Under the pieces are notes generated by a model, which searched no databases, was not told where the DNA came from, and saw only the letters and a program-made list of their open reading frames with translations. From positions 48,918,805 to 48,982,804 of the forward strand of contig NC_134847.1 in the NCBI RefSeq assembly GCF_965363235.1: a stretch of DNA of 64,000 bases, given 5' to 3'. Source of the stretch: Mytilus galloprovincialis. Lineage: Eukaryota; Mollusca; Bivalvia; Mytilida; Mytilidae. Shown here piece by piece: positions 22,025 through 42,882 of the stretch; position 1 is the first letter of the stretch; each line of letters begins with the position of its first letter. Position numbers and translations under genes: made by a program.

Positions 22025-22460
22025 CTGAAAAATTAAGATATTGGAAATAATTATTGACCATATAATGCATTATATCTTTTACTTAATAAGGAATAATCAC
22101 AATCACATACTAAGGATTAAACTTCGGAATTATCTTTAAATATATGCTATTATCAAGTTATGCAAACATACTATTTTCATATGTAATGCACCGAATTGGT
22201 TCATATTCCTGGGTTGACAGGTTTTGGCATCGAGCTGAAAAAGCAAGCTAAGCATAATAGCAAATCTGAAAATTTAAGATATTAGAAATAATTAATGACC
22301 ATGTAATGCATTACCTATAATTCGTAAGTATTATTTTACTTAATAATTTCAAGGAATACTCAAAGAGTTAAAGAATACCAAGGTTTAAACTTCGGAATTA
22401 TCTTTAGATATATGCTATTTTCAATTAAATGCACACGAATTCTTATGATTTTACTTTTTC
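21968..22460. repeat. Local tandem duplication of the receptor B exon edge
   Basis: Sequence from 21973 recurs from 22214 (offset 241 bp): both contain AGGTTTTGGCATCGAGCTGA, AGCATAATAGCA-type and AACTTCGGAATTATCTTTA blocks. On the - strand the copy repeats the 5' edge of the receptor B exon with its acceptor (AG at 22266-22265 region). It still reads LLLCLACFFSSMPKP before a stop. It may be an exon fragment or an alternative leader exon. Confidence 0.7.
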
Positions 22461-22599
22461 ATATCATTCGCATCAATAGAAAACCTCGCAAGAATTCCTT
22501 GATGATTTATACTTATTAAGTAGCAATATCATCATGCATTAAATTCATCAATATAAATAAGGAAGATTTGGCAAGAGTGCCAATGAATTATCAAGATAT

Positions 22600-22745
22600 T
22601 AATTTTGTTCGCTAGAAGCACACTTCGACTACAAAACACTCACCAGTGACGCTCGAATCAAAACTAAGGCCAAATAAATTACGAAGTTGAAAAGCATTGA
22701 TGACCCAAGACGCCGAAAAGTTTTACCAAATACAGCTATAATACG
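22600..22745 (-). repeat. Degenerate hammerhead-type repeat, reverse strand
   Basis: On the - strand the order is GGCCTTAGTTTTGATTCG, GAGCGTCACTGGTGAGTG, TTTTGTAGTCGAAGTG, CTTCTAGCG. This is the layout of the hammerhead ribozyme repeat common in bivalve Penelope-like/retrozyme elements. The core boxes read CTGGTGA and CGAAG instead of CTGATGA and CGAAA, so self-cleavage is unlikely. Confidence 0.55.
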
Positions 22746-22897
22746 GCAATCTATTCATTGTGTAGAATATTTTTAGATTTTCGATGGAATCAAAGTTAGT
22801 GGCAGTTAATTCACTATGTAAATATCAAAATTGAAAGTTAACTTTAACCAGTGTTGTTGGTGTAAAGTTTAGTACAAAGTTTAGTACTTTTAGCTTG

Positions 22898-22900
<3 letters not shown>

Positions 22901-22938
<38 letters not shown>
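22901..22938 (+). repeat. A38 homopolymer
   Basis: There are 38 consecutive A residues. No LINE or SINE body with target duplications could be recognised directly upstream, so its origin is unclear. Length is likely unstable and error-prone. Confidence 0.95.
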
Positions 22939-22939
<1 letters not shown>

Positions 22940-23589
22940 GTCATAAATTGCATGCGTCCGAGGCGCTTTTCTGGATTTATCCTCTTTAGGAACGCTCAAA
23001 GCCGTATATTTGAAATTGTCCGAAACGTTATAAATGTTAGATAGTATTTCAAAATATCACCCGCAAAGGCAGTTGATAAAACAAGTGAACTGCTTTTTCT
23101 CTAAAGTAAATCTATATACTTACAATTTTTCCATAGTGTATGCATATTTTTTTATCCAACAATAAACCTTACTTGAAGTAGTCTTGCGTCTGTTGAATAA
23201 TATTTTAGGTATAACTATTATTGTATGGAAACAGATCAAATCTATAATGTTTGTTCCATTCGTCACAACTCGGCCGATTCCGTATCTTCGAGTTGCGCAT
23301 TCACCCAAGTTTGGCGATTGATGTTTGTTCATTTAAATTGATTGGCATGAACTGCAAACATTCTACGTCAGTCGAATAATGATGTAAATTCCAGAAACGT
23401 TTTGTATTTATTGAAATCTAGCAATCATTGTGTCATTCCTGTAACAAGGTCTGCATGTACAAAAAAATGTAGTTTTTAAAAACAAACTTGTTAGAATCAA
23501 ACTGATCTACGAAAACATTGACTGATCATAAGTAGAAGATTTTCCTGTAGCATATAAATGTGTGTATTTCTTTTTTCTTTCTTTTTTTT

Positions 23590-24340
23590 TTAAGTTAAGT
23601 TCATTTATATGTTTTGGATATTAGTGCGGCGTCCATTTCGCTGAACTAGATACATTATTGTGTATGGGCCAGCTGAAGTCCGTCTCCGGTTGCGGGATTT
23701 TATCGCTCCGTTGAAGACCTATTGGTGGCTTTCGTCTGTTTTCTGTTCCTTGGTCGGTCGTCGTTTTACAACTTTCCTATATCTTGCATATCTTGCAAAA
23801 TATAGAGTTTCGATGTAATGTCGAAACTTCGAGAACTTGAGAATATAATGTTCTGATTTCCACTAACCGTGGTCAAATTCGGACTCGTTGATTGATACTT
23901 TGTTTGCTTTGTTTTTAATTATTTTGTTGGTATGTTTTGTGCTTCATGTGTGCCGTTCTGATTTTTTCAAACCCTTTTCATCTGATTTTTAATTATCATT
24001 TTCTTATACTGTGGTGGCACACCACTGTCCAGTATCAGAGGAGGACAGATAAGGAGTCGTGAGTATGTTTATTCCCCATTTCCTTTCTCAATTTTATTAC
24101 GTGCCTGTCGGAAGTAAAAGCCTGGAATTCAGTGGCTGTCGTTGCTTGCTTTCTGTCATATTTGTTTTTCGTTTCTCTTTTAACGCATAATTCAGGCCGT
24201 TGGTTATTTCTTTTCAATTATTCACACCGGGGCCTTAAACAATTACTTTACGGTATGGGGTTTGCTTATTTTTGAAGGCTTGATTGTGGGTAGACATATA
24301 GGGTTGTCTGATTGGAAATCATGCAATCATATCTCCTGAT
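23590..24340 (+). repeat. Mosaic of tail-family fragments
   Basis: 23600-23760 matches the tail (GGGCCAGCTGAAGTCCG, CCTATTGGTGGCTTTCGTC, CCTTGGTCGGT). 23930-24055 and 24095-24240 match the block GTGCCGTTCTGATTTTTTC ... CACCACTGTCC ... GTGCCTGTCGGAAG. A TTCCCCATTTCC tail end sits between them. It reads as several rearranged insertions. Confidence 0.55.
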
Positions 24341-25437
24341 TGAGATATAAAATACTCAGCTTTTTAAAGTACTGCCTCTCTCCGCTCCTTCAGGTTGACT
24401 ACTAAATAAAAATATGGTCGTTTTAGTCGTCTTTCAATCGGCAGTATAACTTATGACAAATTGGGAGTCCGTTTGGATGTGAGGAATGTAAAAGTACGCA
24501 GCCACGTCCGGTCAGAATGTGAATGTTAAATAAGCTGCCTCGTGTAAAGTGTAAAGGTGTACTTTTAAGAACCCTAGTTTACAACAACTCGATGAATAAA
24601 CAGGTGAGAACTGGGTGGCCTGTTGGAAGGTTACATTTCTGTTCCTACTGTTCCTACCATATTATGTTGTTTCTTTTCTTGAAATTCTGGCATGGAAAGA
24701 AACCAATGATGTTAATCGATTATAATTTAATGTTTCAATTGTCTCCCTCTTTTTACATAAAATAATTCTCGACTGAACATTTTAACAAATTAATACTGTC
24801 CCGATAAAACATACAGTTGCAATATATATCAATCTTAGTCGTAAGTTTTTTTTGTGAAATCGACACTGCACTGGCTCCCAACTTAGGACAGGTGACCAGT
24901 GCATACGAAATGCAGTCGGGGTTTAAACGTTTTGTCAGACAACCTCTTTGTGTTAAGGGTATTTCAGTTTAACAAATATATTTACGTCATCACCAATTAT
25001 AGCTGGGTTATCACTTAAGTGGAAGCATACCATCTATTTATTTTTGTGCGTGTATAATGCATCTTATATCATATCAATTCAGAATGATTGTTTGTCAAAC
25101 CATTGTCCATTTGTAACGAGTGATAGATTTGTAAACACAAACTTGTTAAACTGAAACCATGTACAACGAATAAAGCATTTAACACGTGAACTCTTAATTG
25201 GCATTTCAGATTTCATAACTTAAAGATGTAATAAGACAGATGGACGTATAGTTCAAACATAAAGAAGGGTCTGGATGCGGGTCCTTCATTTCTGTATTGT
25301 TTATTTTGTTTTAGATCATTTTTCTCTATTCTTTTTTCTTCTTCTCATTATTCAATCCTTTGTCTAATCAATTTGTCTTCTTTTTTTTTTGTCAATCGTT
25401 TTTTTTTATTTGTGCACGGTCAACGCTTTTACAACCC
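24341..25437. other. Intergenic, no gene recognised
   Basis: The open frame at 24523-24765 shows no domain or splice context. The segment 24865-24940 (CTGGCTCCCAACTTAGGACA) looks like another dispersed repeat fragment. Nothing else is seen. Confidence 0.4.
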
Positions 25438-25439
25438 TA

Positions 25440-26514
25440 CCTGTATGAAATATTCCAGGTGGAATGTAAACGGAATATAGTAGGAATATCGCTCTGAATT
25501 CCTATACCAGAAAAGAGTGTTATTCCAGTCAGACAGTAGTAGGAATCCACACGGAAAATAGCCGAAAAATTTAAATTACCAGGAATTTCTTAGAAGGAAT
25601 ATTGTATATTCCTACCAGGAATATGCAAATTAACAGGAATAATTTGGTAGGAAAATAAAATGCCTACTAGAAAACCTGGTAGGAATTTTTCAAAATTCCA
25701 CCCAGAATAATATTTTCTGGTAGGAATCTAAAAATATACAAAATGTAAGTGTATATTCACAAATACACAACTGGGTCAATGATTTAAGTTTGAATCTCAA
25801 CAACAAAGAACAAAGGAAATTCATTTAAAAAACATGGACTTTTGAAATGTATAATGAAACTGTAATATATGCAAGCTAGAAATTGTGTTATACATAAACA
25901 TGAAGATAACCAACAATATGCCTAGAGTTAACGTTATGAACAAATAATGAGTAAAATTATGCTTATGTTGAATTAATTGATAACTAGTTATTTTTGGCAG
26001 GCAGATAAAAAAAATCATTTTGAATGTATAAGAATTACATGCAGTCTTCATAAGCCATATGTTCTTACATTTCTATATTGTAGTTGTGTGACCCTAGCTT
26101 GCAGCATTGTGTTCCAACACAACTTTTCATTCTTTTCCCCGCCAACTTTTGAATTTGTGAACTGGAACTTGCTTGCATTTAACACTGCAAAGTTTTTGTT
26201 CTTAGCCAACAGGAATCCAGAACAAGATAAGTAAAAACATTCCAGGTAGAAAGATTTTCTGGTAGGAATTTATAACTTGATTGATTCTGGTAGGAATCTT
26301 GTACAAGTAGTAGGAACATTAATAATTAAAGCAGATTTTCAAAACAGACCCTAGATAGTAGGATTTTTTTTTATAAAAAATCCAGTCAGAATTTGTTCAT
26401 TTTCCATGTCCGCCTACTTTCTATATGGAATCTTTGATTCTACATGTTCTAGGTAGATTCCTACTTCATTCCTACTAGTGTCTAGGTTGAATCCTACTAC
26501 TTATTTCGTACGGG
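25440..26514. mobile_element. 1,075-bp TIR element with arrayed GTAGGAAT motifs
   Basis: The ends are inverted repeats CCTGTATGAAATA (25440) and TATTTCGTACGGG (ending 26514), 11 of 13 matching, flanked by TA on both sides (25438-25439 and 26515-26516). Across both subterminal zones GTAGGAAT or its complement ATTCCTAC and close variants occur roughly twenty times, in both orientations. The centre (about 25760-26200) lacks them. No transposase frame is present, so it is non-autonomous. The TA duplication suggests Tc1/mariner-type mobilisation; the motif arrays resemble transposase-binding subterminal repeats. Confidence 0.75.
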
Positions 26515-26516
26515 TA

Positions 26517-27085
26517 TAAAGTTACAAAAAGAAGCATTCAATACTTATAATTACATTCTTTAGCTAGGATCATGAAAACAAGAATTTTATCATTTTTTTT
26601 ATTTAATTAACCTGTGCACTTTATTGTGGGACCTCGTGTCATCATGAATGATTAATTTTATTGTGTAATATGTCATAATTGCTTAAGGAATAAAGCGAGA
26701 TGTGCAGTTAGCCAATTAGAATAACGTATTATAATGAAACATACATCTAATGTAATTATTGTAATTTGAATAAATCAAATCGTATATTATATTCAGGTCT
26801 TTTCTGTCCAGGTTTTAATAGGTTTTTAGTGTAACCTGTTAATTGAAAAACCGGAAGCACCTGCTTGACAAAACCTGTTTCTTCACTTCCTACTGTATTT
26901 TCACGTGGCGTCCCTATCACCCAGGTAAATATACAGAATACACATACAAACAAGTTAGTGATAACGAATTGTACTCTTTCTTTTTCATCTGTATGAAATT
27001 AAAAAATAAACAGAGAGAAACCGTCAATTTTAAAATTTACAGTTCTGATTAAAATATAAAATTACTGTGTCCCGGCATGTACTTG
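26517..27085 (+). other. Intergenic, possible 5' leader exon of GFUS
   Basis: At 26915-26930 the sequence CACCCAGGTAAATATA fits a splice donor after a stretch with CACGTGG. The GFUS coding exon has an acceptor before its ATG, so an upstream noncoding exon must exist somewhere and this is one candidate. No direct evidence links them. Confidence 0.25.
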
Positions 27086-29399
27086 GACACACTGACACAG
27101 GATCTTTCATTTTAATCTGATTGAGGGATAAGTCGGCAACTCAAGATTTACTGTAAAGCATCCTGTTGAATTGTTTACTTTATCCAATGCATAGATTGAA
27201 TACTTAAACATAACGTCATTGAAGTGGTTATCCCACCATATTAGAATTCTAAATATTTAATTTATTATTTTGGACTTCATGCACATCTCAGTGTCATAAT
27301 AATCAGACAGTTGAATGTGACTGAAAGTAGAAGAAGAATCACATTTTGGCTTAGTAAGTCTTAAGGTAAAATCTGCACATACACCACTGTCATACACGTA
27401 CAAAATATATTTTCTGTCACACTATAGGTGGGGTGACACAAATGACCCAATAACACCATTATTATCCATATAACACTTGTAATGACCGAATAACATTTGA
27501 AATTTTAATTTTAGAACATATTGGTGACCTTTAAACTGATTATTAAGTAATATCATATTATAAGTGTATTTGATAACTTAGAAATGATTTACAGCAAGCA
27601 GGTAAGTTCATAAAAATCGTTATAAATAAAGTGTCAATAAATGTGTACATCCAACATGGCGACCAGGCCAAATGGTATATTTGCGTTATCCTTGGTCACC
27701 ATGTTGGACATGTTGGAGTAAAACGCTGGAACTGACCTGCTTTTTATGGCCCATTTATGGGCATTATGTTTTCTGGTCTCTGCGTATGTTCCTCCGTCTG
27801 TGCCGTTTCATTTTAAAGTTTTTGGTTCAGGTAGTTTTTGATGAAGTTGAAGTCCAATCAACGTGAAACTTAGTACACATGTGCCCTATGATATGATCTT
27901 TCTAATTTTAATGCCAAATTTGAGATTTTCCCCCATTTTCACGGTCCACTGAACATAGAAAATGATAGTGCGACTGGAGCATCCGTGTACTGGGGACACA
28001 TTCTTGTTACATGTATATATCATATTTAAGGATGTTTGCTTGTCATGTTTTGGAATTTTTTTAAGATTTTTGAAATCCGCCGGTTTTATCCATTTGAATG
28101 CCTTAAAAATTTTTGCCCATGAACCCCCATTTTTCTTTTTATAAATCTTTTACATGTATGTATTATTATAATTAAGCCATATGTAATAGTTTTATAGAAT
28201 TTTATTTATTTTTTCATAGTTTTTGAGAACTTTAAGTGGTCAGACACACTGACACAGGATCTTTCATTTTAATCTGATTGAGGGATAAGTCGGCAACTCA
28301 AGATTTACTGTAAAGCATCCTGTTGAATTGTTTACTTTATCCAATGCATAGATTTAATACTTAAACATAACGTCATTGAAGTGGTTATCCCACCATATTA
28401 GAATTCTAAATATTTAATTTATTATTTTGGACTTCATGCACATCTCAGTGTCATAATAATCAGACAGTTGAATGTGACTGAAAGTAGAAGAAGAATCACA
28501 TTTTGGCTTAGTAAGTCTTAAGGTAAAATCTGCACATACACCACTGTCATACACGTACAAAATATATTTTCTGTCACACTATAGGTGGGGTGACACAAAT
28601 GACCCAATAACACCATTATTATCCATATAACACTTGTAATGACCGAATAACATTTGAAATTTTAATTTTAGAACATATTGGTGACCTTTAAACTGATTAT
28701 TAAGTAATATCATATTATAAGTGTATTTGATAACTTAGAAATGATTTACAGCAAGCAGGTAAGTTCATAAAAATCGTTATAAATAAAGTGTCAATAAATG
28801 TGTACATCCAACATGGCGACCAGGCCAAATGGTATATTTGCGTTATCCTTGGTCACCATGTTGGACATGTTGGAGTAAAACGCTGGAACTGACCTGCTTT
28901 TTATGGCCCATTTATGGGCATTATGTTTTCTGGTCTCTGCGTATGTTCCTCCGTCTGTGCCGTTTCATTTTAAAGTTTTTGGTTCAGGTAGTTTTTGATG
29001 AAGTTGAAGTCCAATCAACGTGAAACTTAGTACACATGTGCCCTATGATATGATCTTTCTAATTTTAATGCCAAATTTGAGATTTTCCCCCATTTTCACG
29101 GTCCACTGAACATAGAAAATGATAGTGCGACTGGAGCATCCGTGTACTGGGGACACATTCTTGTTACATGTATATATCATATTTAAGGATGTTTGCTTGT
29201 CATGTTTTGGAATTTTTTTAAGATTTTTGAAATCCGCCGGTTTTATCCATTTGAATGCCTTAAAAATTTTTGCCCATGAACCCCCATTTTTCTTTTTATA
29301 AATCTTTTACATGTATGTATTATTATAATTAAGCCATATGTAATAGTTGTATAGAATTTTATTTATTTTTTCATAGTTTTTGAGAACTTTAAGTGGTCA
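27086..29399 (+). repeat. Near-identical 1,157-bp tandem duplication
   Basis: Unit 1 is 27086-28242 and unit 2 is 28243-29399. I saw only a couple of differences by eye (for example GATTGAATAC/GATTTAATAC and AGTTTTATAG/AGTTGTATAG). Each unit includes a dispersed repeat GTAGTTTTTGATGAAGTTGA (also at 36630) and the start of the TTAA element that is complete only after unit 2. The short frames repeated in both units (27672/28829 and 27962/29119) lie in repeat DNA and are not credible genes. Confidence 0.95.
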
Positions 29400-29584
29400 A
29401 AGATAAAACAATAAAAAATCAAGAGAGAACATTTTCCCGCTAAAATTCCAATGGCTATTATCTCGTAAACAAGCACATTGACCCCTATATATTTTTTTCT
29501 TTTTTTATTCCTCAATTAATCCCCTATCAATTTATACTAGTTTTATGGAAAGTTATTTATTTTGAAACTGAGCAACGAACTTCC
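29187..29584. mobile_element. TTAA-flanked MITE (complete copy)
   Basis: The ends are GGATGTTTGCT (29187) and the imperfect complement AACGAACTTCC (ending 29584), flanked by TTAA at 29183-29186 and 29585-29588. A truncated left half of the same element lies at 28030-28242, and a related copy with an insertion at 38595-40065. TTAA flanks are the hallmark of piggyBac-type transposition; assignment is inference. Confidence 0.65.
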
Positions 29585-29588
29585 TTAA

Positions 29589-30215
29589 GGGCAAACGATA
29601 CAGTTGCAGGGGAGGTTATGACGTTGCTAACCAAAATTGTTATTTTCGCGACGTCAAACTATGACTTATGGGGAAAAGATTCAGTTTTCGACTGATTTTT
29701 ATCATTCAAACTTATTTAACTTGAAAACGAGTTCATGGACCCCTCTTTTTTAAAATGCCATTTGGTTTGATTATGTAAGAAGATTATATGTGTGCCAATT
29801 TTCATGAAAATGTAAATAGTGCAATTTTTTTTAATTTGATAACTATACAGCAAAAAATTATGTTTTTGTCTACATTCATGAACATTTGATAAATATGAGT
29901 TGATTTCTGAAAAAAAAAATGTATAAATTTTTAGGATACTTATTAAATACAGAAATTACAAATTATTTAACAAAAAACAATTTGTGTTTATCTTTTAAAA
30001 CCAAAAAGTTACGTCTCTCTTTCGAAAGGGAAAATACGGCCACAGATCCGAATTTTGAGCAAATATACAAAATTTCGACCTAATTTTACTCAAAAAACTA
30101 GCACATGAAGGTATATTTTTTATTACATATTTGATTTAATCAGGTATTAAACAATAGTCTATATGGAATTTTTTATCAAATTGTAAATACGGGATCAAAA
30201 CTGTATCGTATGCCC
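29589..30215. mobile_element. Second TTAA-flanked element
   Basis: Terminal inverted repeats GGGCAAACGATACAGTT (29589) and AACTGTATCGTATGCCC (ending 30215), flanked by TTAA at 29585-29588 and 30216-30219. It has no coding capacity. Its left TTAA is also the right TTAA of the neighbouring MITE. Confidence 0.75.
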
Positions 30216-30219
30216 TTAA

Positions 30220-31253
30220 GTTATAAAAACCTGTATAATATACTTTTATTTAAAAATCAAATGTCTAAAAGTTTCTAATATGTGCTAATATTAAATTTCA
30301 AGTGTTATTTGTTCATTACAAGTGTTAATCAGTTATTCGAGGTAACGCTACAGGTGTGTATCTGCAGAACTTTAGCACGTATCATTTTTGACAAATATCA
30401 TAAAGGCTATGGTTTTACATCTAGGGTAGTTTTTGACCATTTGCCTCCTTTTTTTGTCCCTGTAAAATTAATATGTTTATAACTTATTGGTAATTACCAA
30501 TAAATTGCTATATATATATAGTACTGAATATCCTGGGTTCCACCCTGAATCAGGACACATCAAATTATTTTGCTCCAGTCTTAACCACAAGACCACCAGC
30601 CGAAGCTGTAAAATTGATCTTGGGTTTGTAAAATTCTTCTCTGCAAGCCAACAGAATCCAACTAAAAAAATTTGATAAAAGAGCTGTTGGCTTTTGAAAG
30701 CAAAAGTTTATTGTGAAAACTGCAAAAACCAGGCTATACATTAACTAGTTTGCTCATTCTGATTGATGAAATGCAACCTATATGCCTGAGGTGCAAACAT
30801 TCATGACAGTTGAAGCTTTACACATTTGAAAACATTTGCGATTGATGAAAAATCCATATTATAGCTCTAATTGTTTTCAAACCTCAAAAAAGGTAGATAA
30901 CTCATGTTTGTTATAATCCTGACAAAACTTTTACTTTATCACTAATTCAAGTAATTCCTTTGTCTGCTTCAAAACCAGGATTATATTACAACATGTATTA
31001 TAATCGCCAAAGGAAAATGATCAATGGTTTAATTATTAACAAAATAATTTTTCATCATTTATAACTGTGGAATGTGTATTTTAGTAAAATGTTCTTTAAA
31101 AAAAATTCTTTTAGATGCCGAAAAGCATGTTCATACATGGTATATTATATTCATGTACATGTACTTGGACTTATTCATTGTTATTCTGGTTTCAAACAAT
31201 GATAAAATTGATCAGATAAAATATATAAATGTCCCATCATTTTTCTTTTCCAG
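30220..31253 (+). other. Upstream flank or 5' intron of GFUS
   Basis: AT-rich sequence ending in a polypyrimidine tract and acceptor TTTTCCAG at 31253, ten bases before the GFUS ATG. The short frames at 30282, 30487 and 31072 have no supporting features. Confidence 0.5.
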
Positions 31254-31263
31254 AAATTAAAAA

Positions 31264-41455
<10,192 letters not shown>

Positions 41456-42660
41456 ACTTATTAGGAACAAAGTCTAGATAGGGAAATCCATTATTCATGT
41501 GGGACAATCAATAGGTTTTTGTAATATATTGCATCTATTTCTCCATTTGTTTAGTATGACTGGCATTTTTATTTATAGATGTGTTCAATCTGTTATACTG
41601 ACAATTTTATATTTGACTTTTTGTTAAGGATTCTTGTGTTATATTTTTGTACATGCTGTTATTTATGAGTCCAGCATAAAATAAGTGCTTGTGTGAATTT
41701 ACTTTTTTATATCAGGGTTTGAAAAACCAAGGGTAAATTTTTTTCTTGGCAGATATTAACATTAGCTGAAGTTTCTTCAATCTTTACTAAAATATAAATT
41801 GTATAGGCATGACAAAATGTAGTTTATGTTGATTAATGTGGCCAAAAATTCTCGACACTCATTTATAGTACATTCCACCCTTAGATTTTTTATTTCAACA
41901 TATTTGAATTGAGCTGCTTTCACAATTCATGGACAGACACCAATTTTGATAAACTTATTTTAGATGAACGCAATATTTTCTAACAGGTTTTCATGTCTAG
42001 TAATTGGTAAAAAAACTAACATATATTTAAATGCAATAGAACAAGACATTCATTAGGAATAGTGCTTCAATACTTCATATTGTTATTCTGCTTTGGGGAA
42101 TGCCATAAGATATTTTTTAACAAATGCATAATATATTTATTTGTTGGATTTTTTATTTTGAGTTATTTGTTTCTATGATAACACATGAAGATAGACAATA
42201 GAATAGAAACTCTGTTCATATGTTTCAGGTCTTTGATAGTTTCATGTTCATTTATTTCCAGAAAAAAATAATCATGGTTCTTGTTATTTAGTACAAAAAT
42301 TACTGTGTTATTAACTTATTCCTTGTTTATATCTAAACAAATTTCTGTTTTTTGTTGTTGTGTAAATTGCCAGTTATAGTGGTATTTTCAAAGTTATTAA
42401 AACTATTTTTGTCTGCATTTTAAATTTAAAGAAGATATTATTGTCTTTCAAGATGGGTTTTGTCTATACTGTATTTGTATGGGTCATATAATGGTAAAAA
42501 TTGTGTAAATTATGTAAGAATGTCAGTTATGTGTCATTTATGTCTTCAGTTGACAGAAAATGTTGTTTTCTACTTATATAAAACTTATGTTTGGATAACT
42601 TTTTTTTACACTGTCAAGATCGCTTTTTTATTTCATTTAATAAAGAATTAACACTATGGT
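41456..42660 (+). other. GFUS: 3' UTR of GFUS with poly(A) signal
   Basis: About 1.2 kb of AT-rich sequence follows the TGA at 41453-41455 without other features until AATAAA at 42639-42644. The cleavage site is expected near 42655-42665. Confidence 0.6.
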
Positions 42661-42803
42661 TAATAATTTTTACTGGACCAGTTGGAAACCCCACATGAGG
42701 TAGGTGCCCTCCAGACATGAATCTGAACTAGCATTGTCAGTTTTTCCACAGTATTTTGATAATTCATGGCATTGTTCAAAACTTGTATTAAGATATATAC
42801 ATA

Positions 42804-42809
42804 TTTATT
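42804..42809 (-). terminator. SKA3: Predicted SKA3 poly(A) signal
   Basis: TTTATT on + reads AATAAA on -, 74 nt after the SKA3 stop. It places the SKA3 and GFUS transcript ends within about 150-170 bp of each other. Confidence 0.5.
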
Positions 42810-42882
42810 ATACTATAAGACAAATATATTGGTATAAATATTCACATAGAAAATCTACTTCATTTCAATCATATTTCTTAGT

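Noticed and set aside
22901-22938. A38 tract as the end of a processed retrocopy
   Set aside because: No gene-like body, AATAAA signal or flanking duplication could be found upstream.
27672-29301. Duplicated 64-aa and 60-aa frames as a tandem gene pair
   Set aside because: They are identical because the DNA was duplicated recently. The sequence is a dispersed repeat that also occurs, broken, at 36545-36780.
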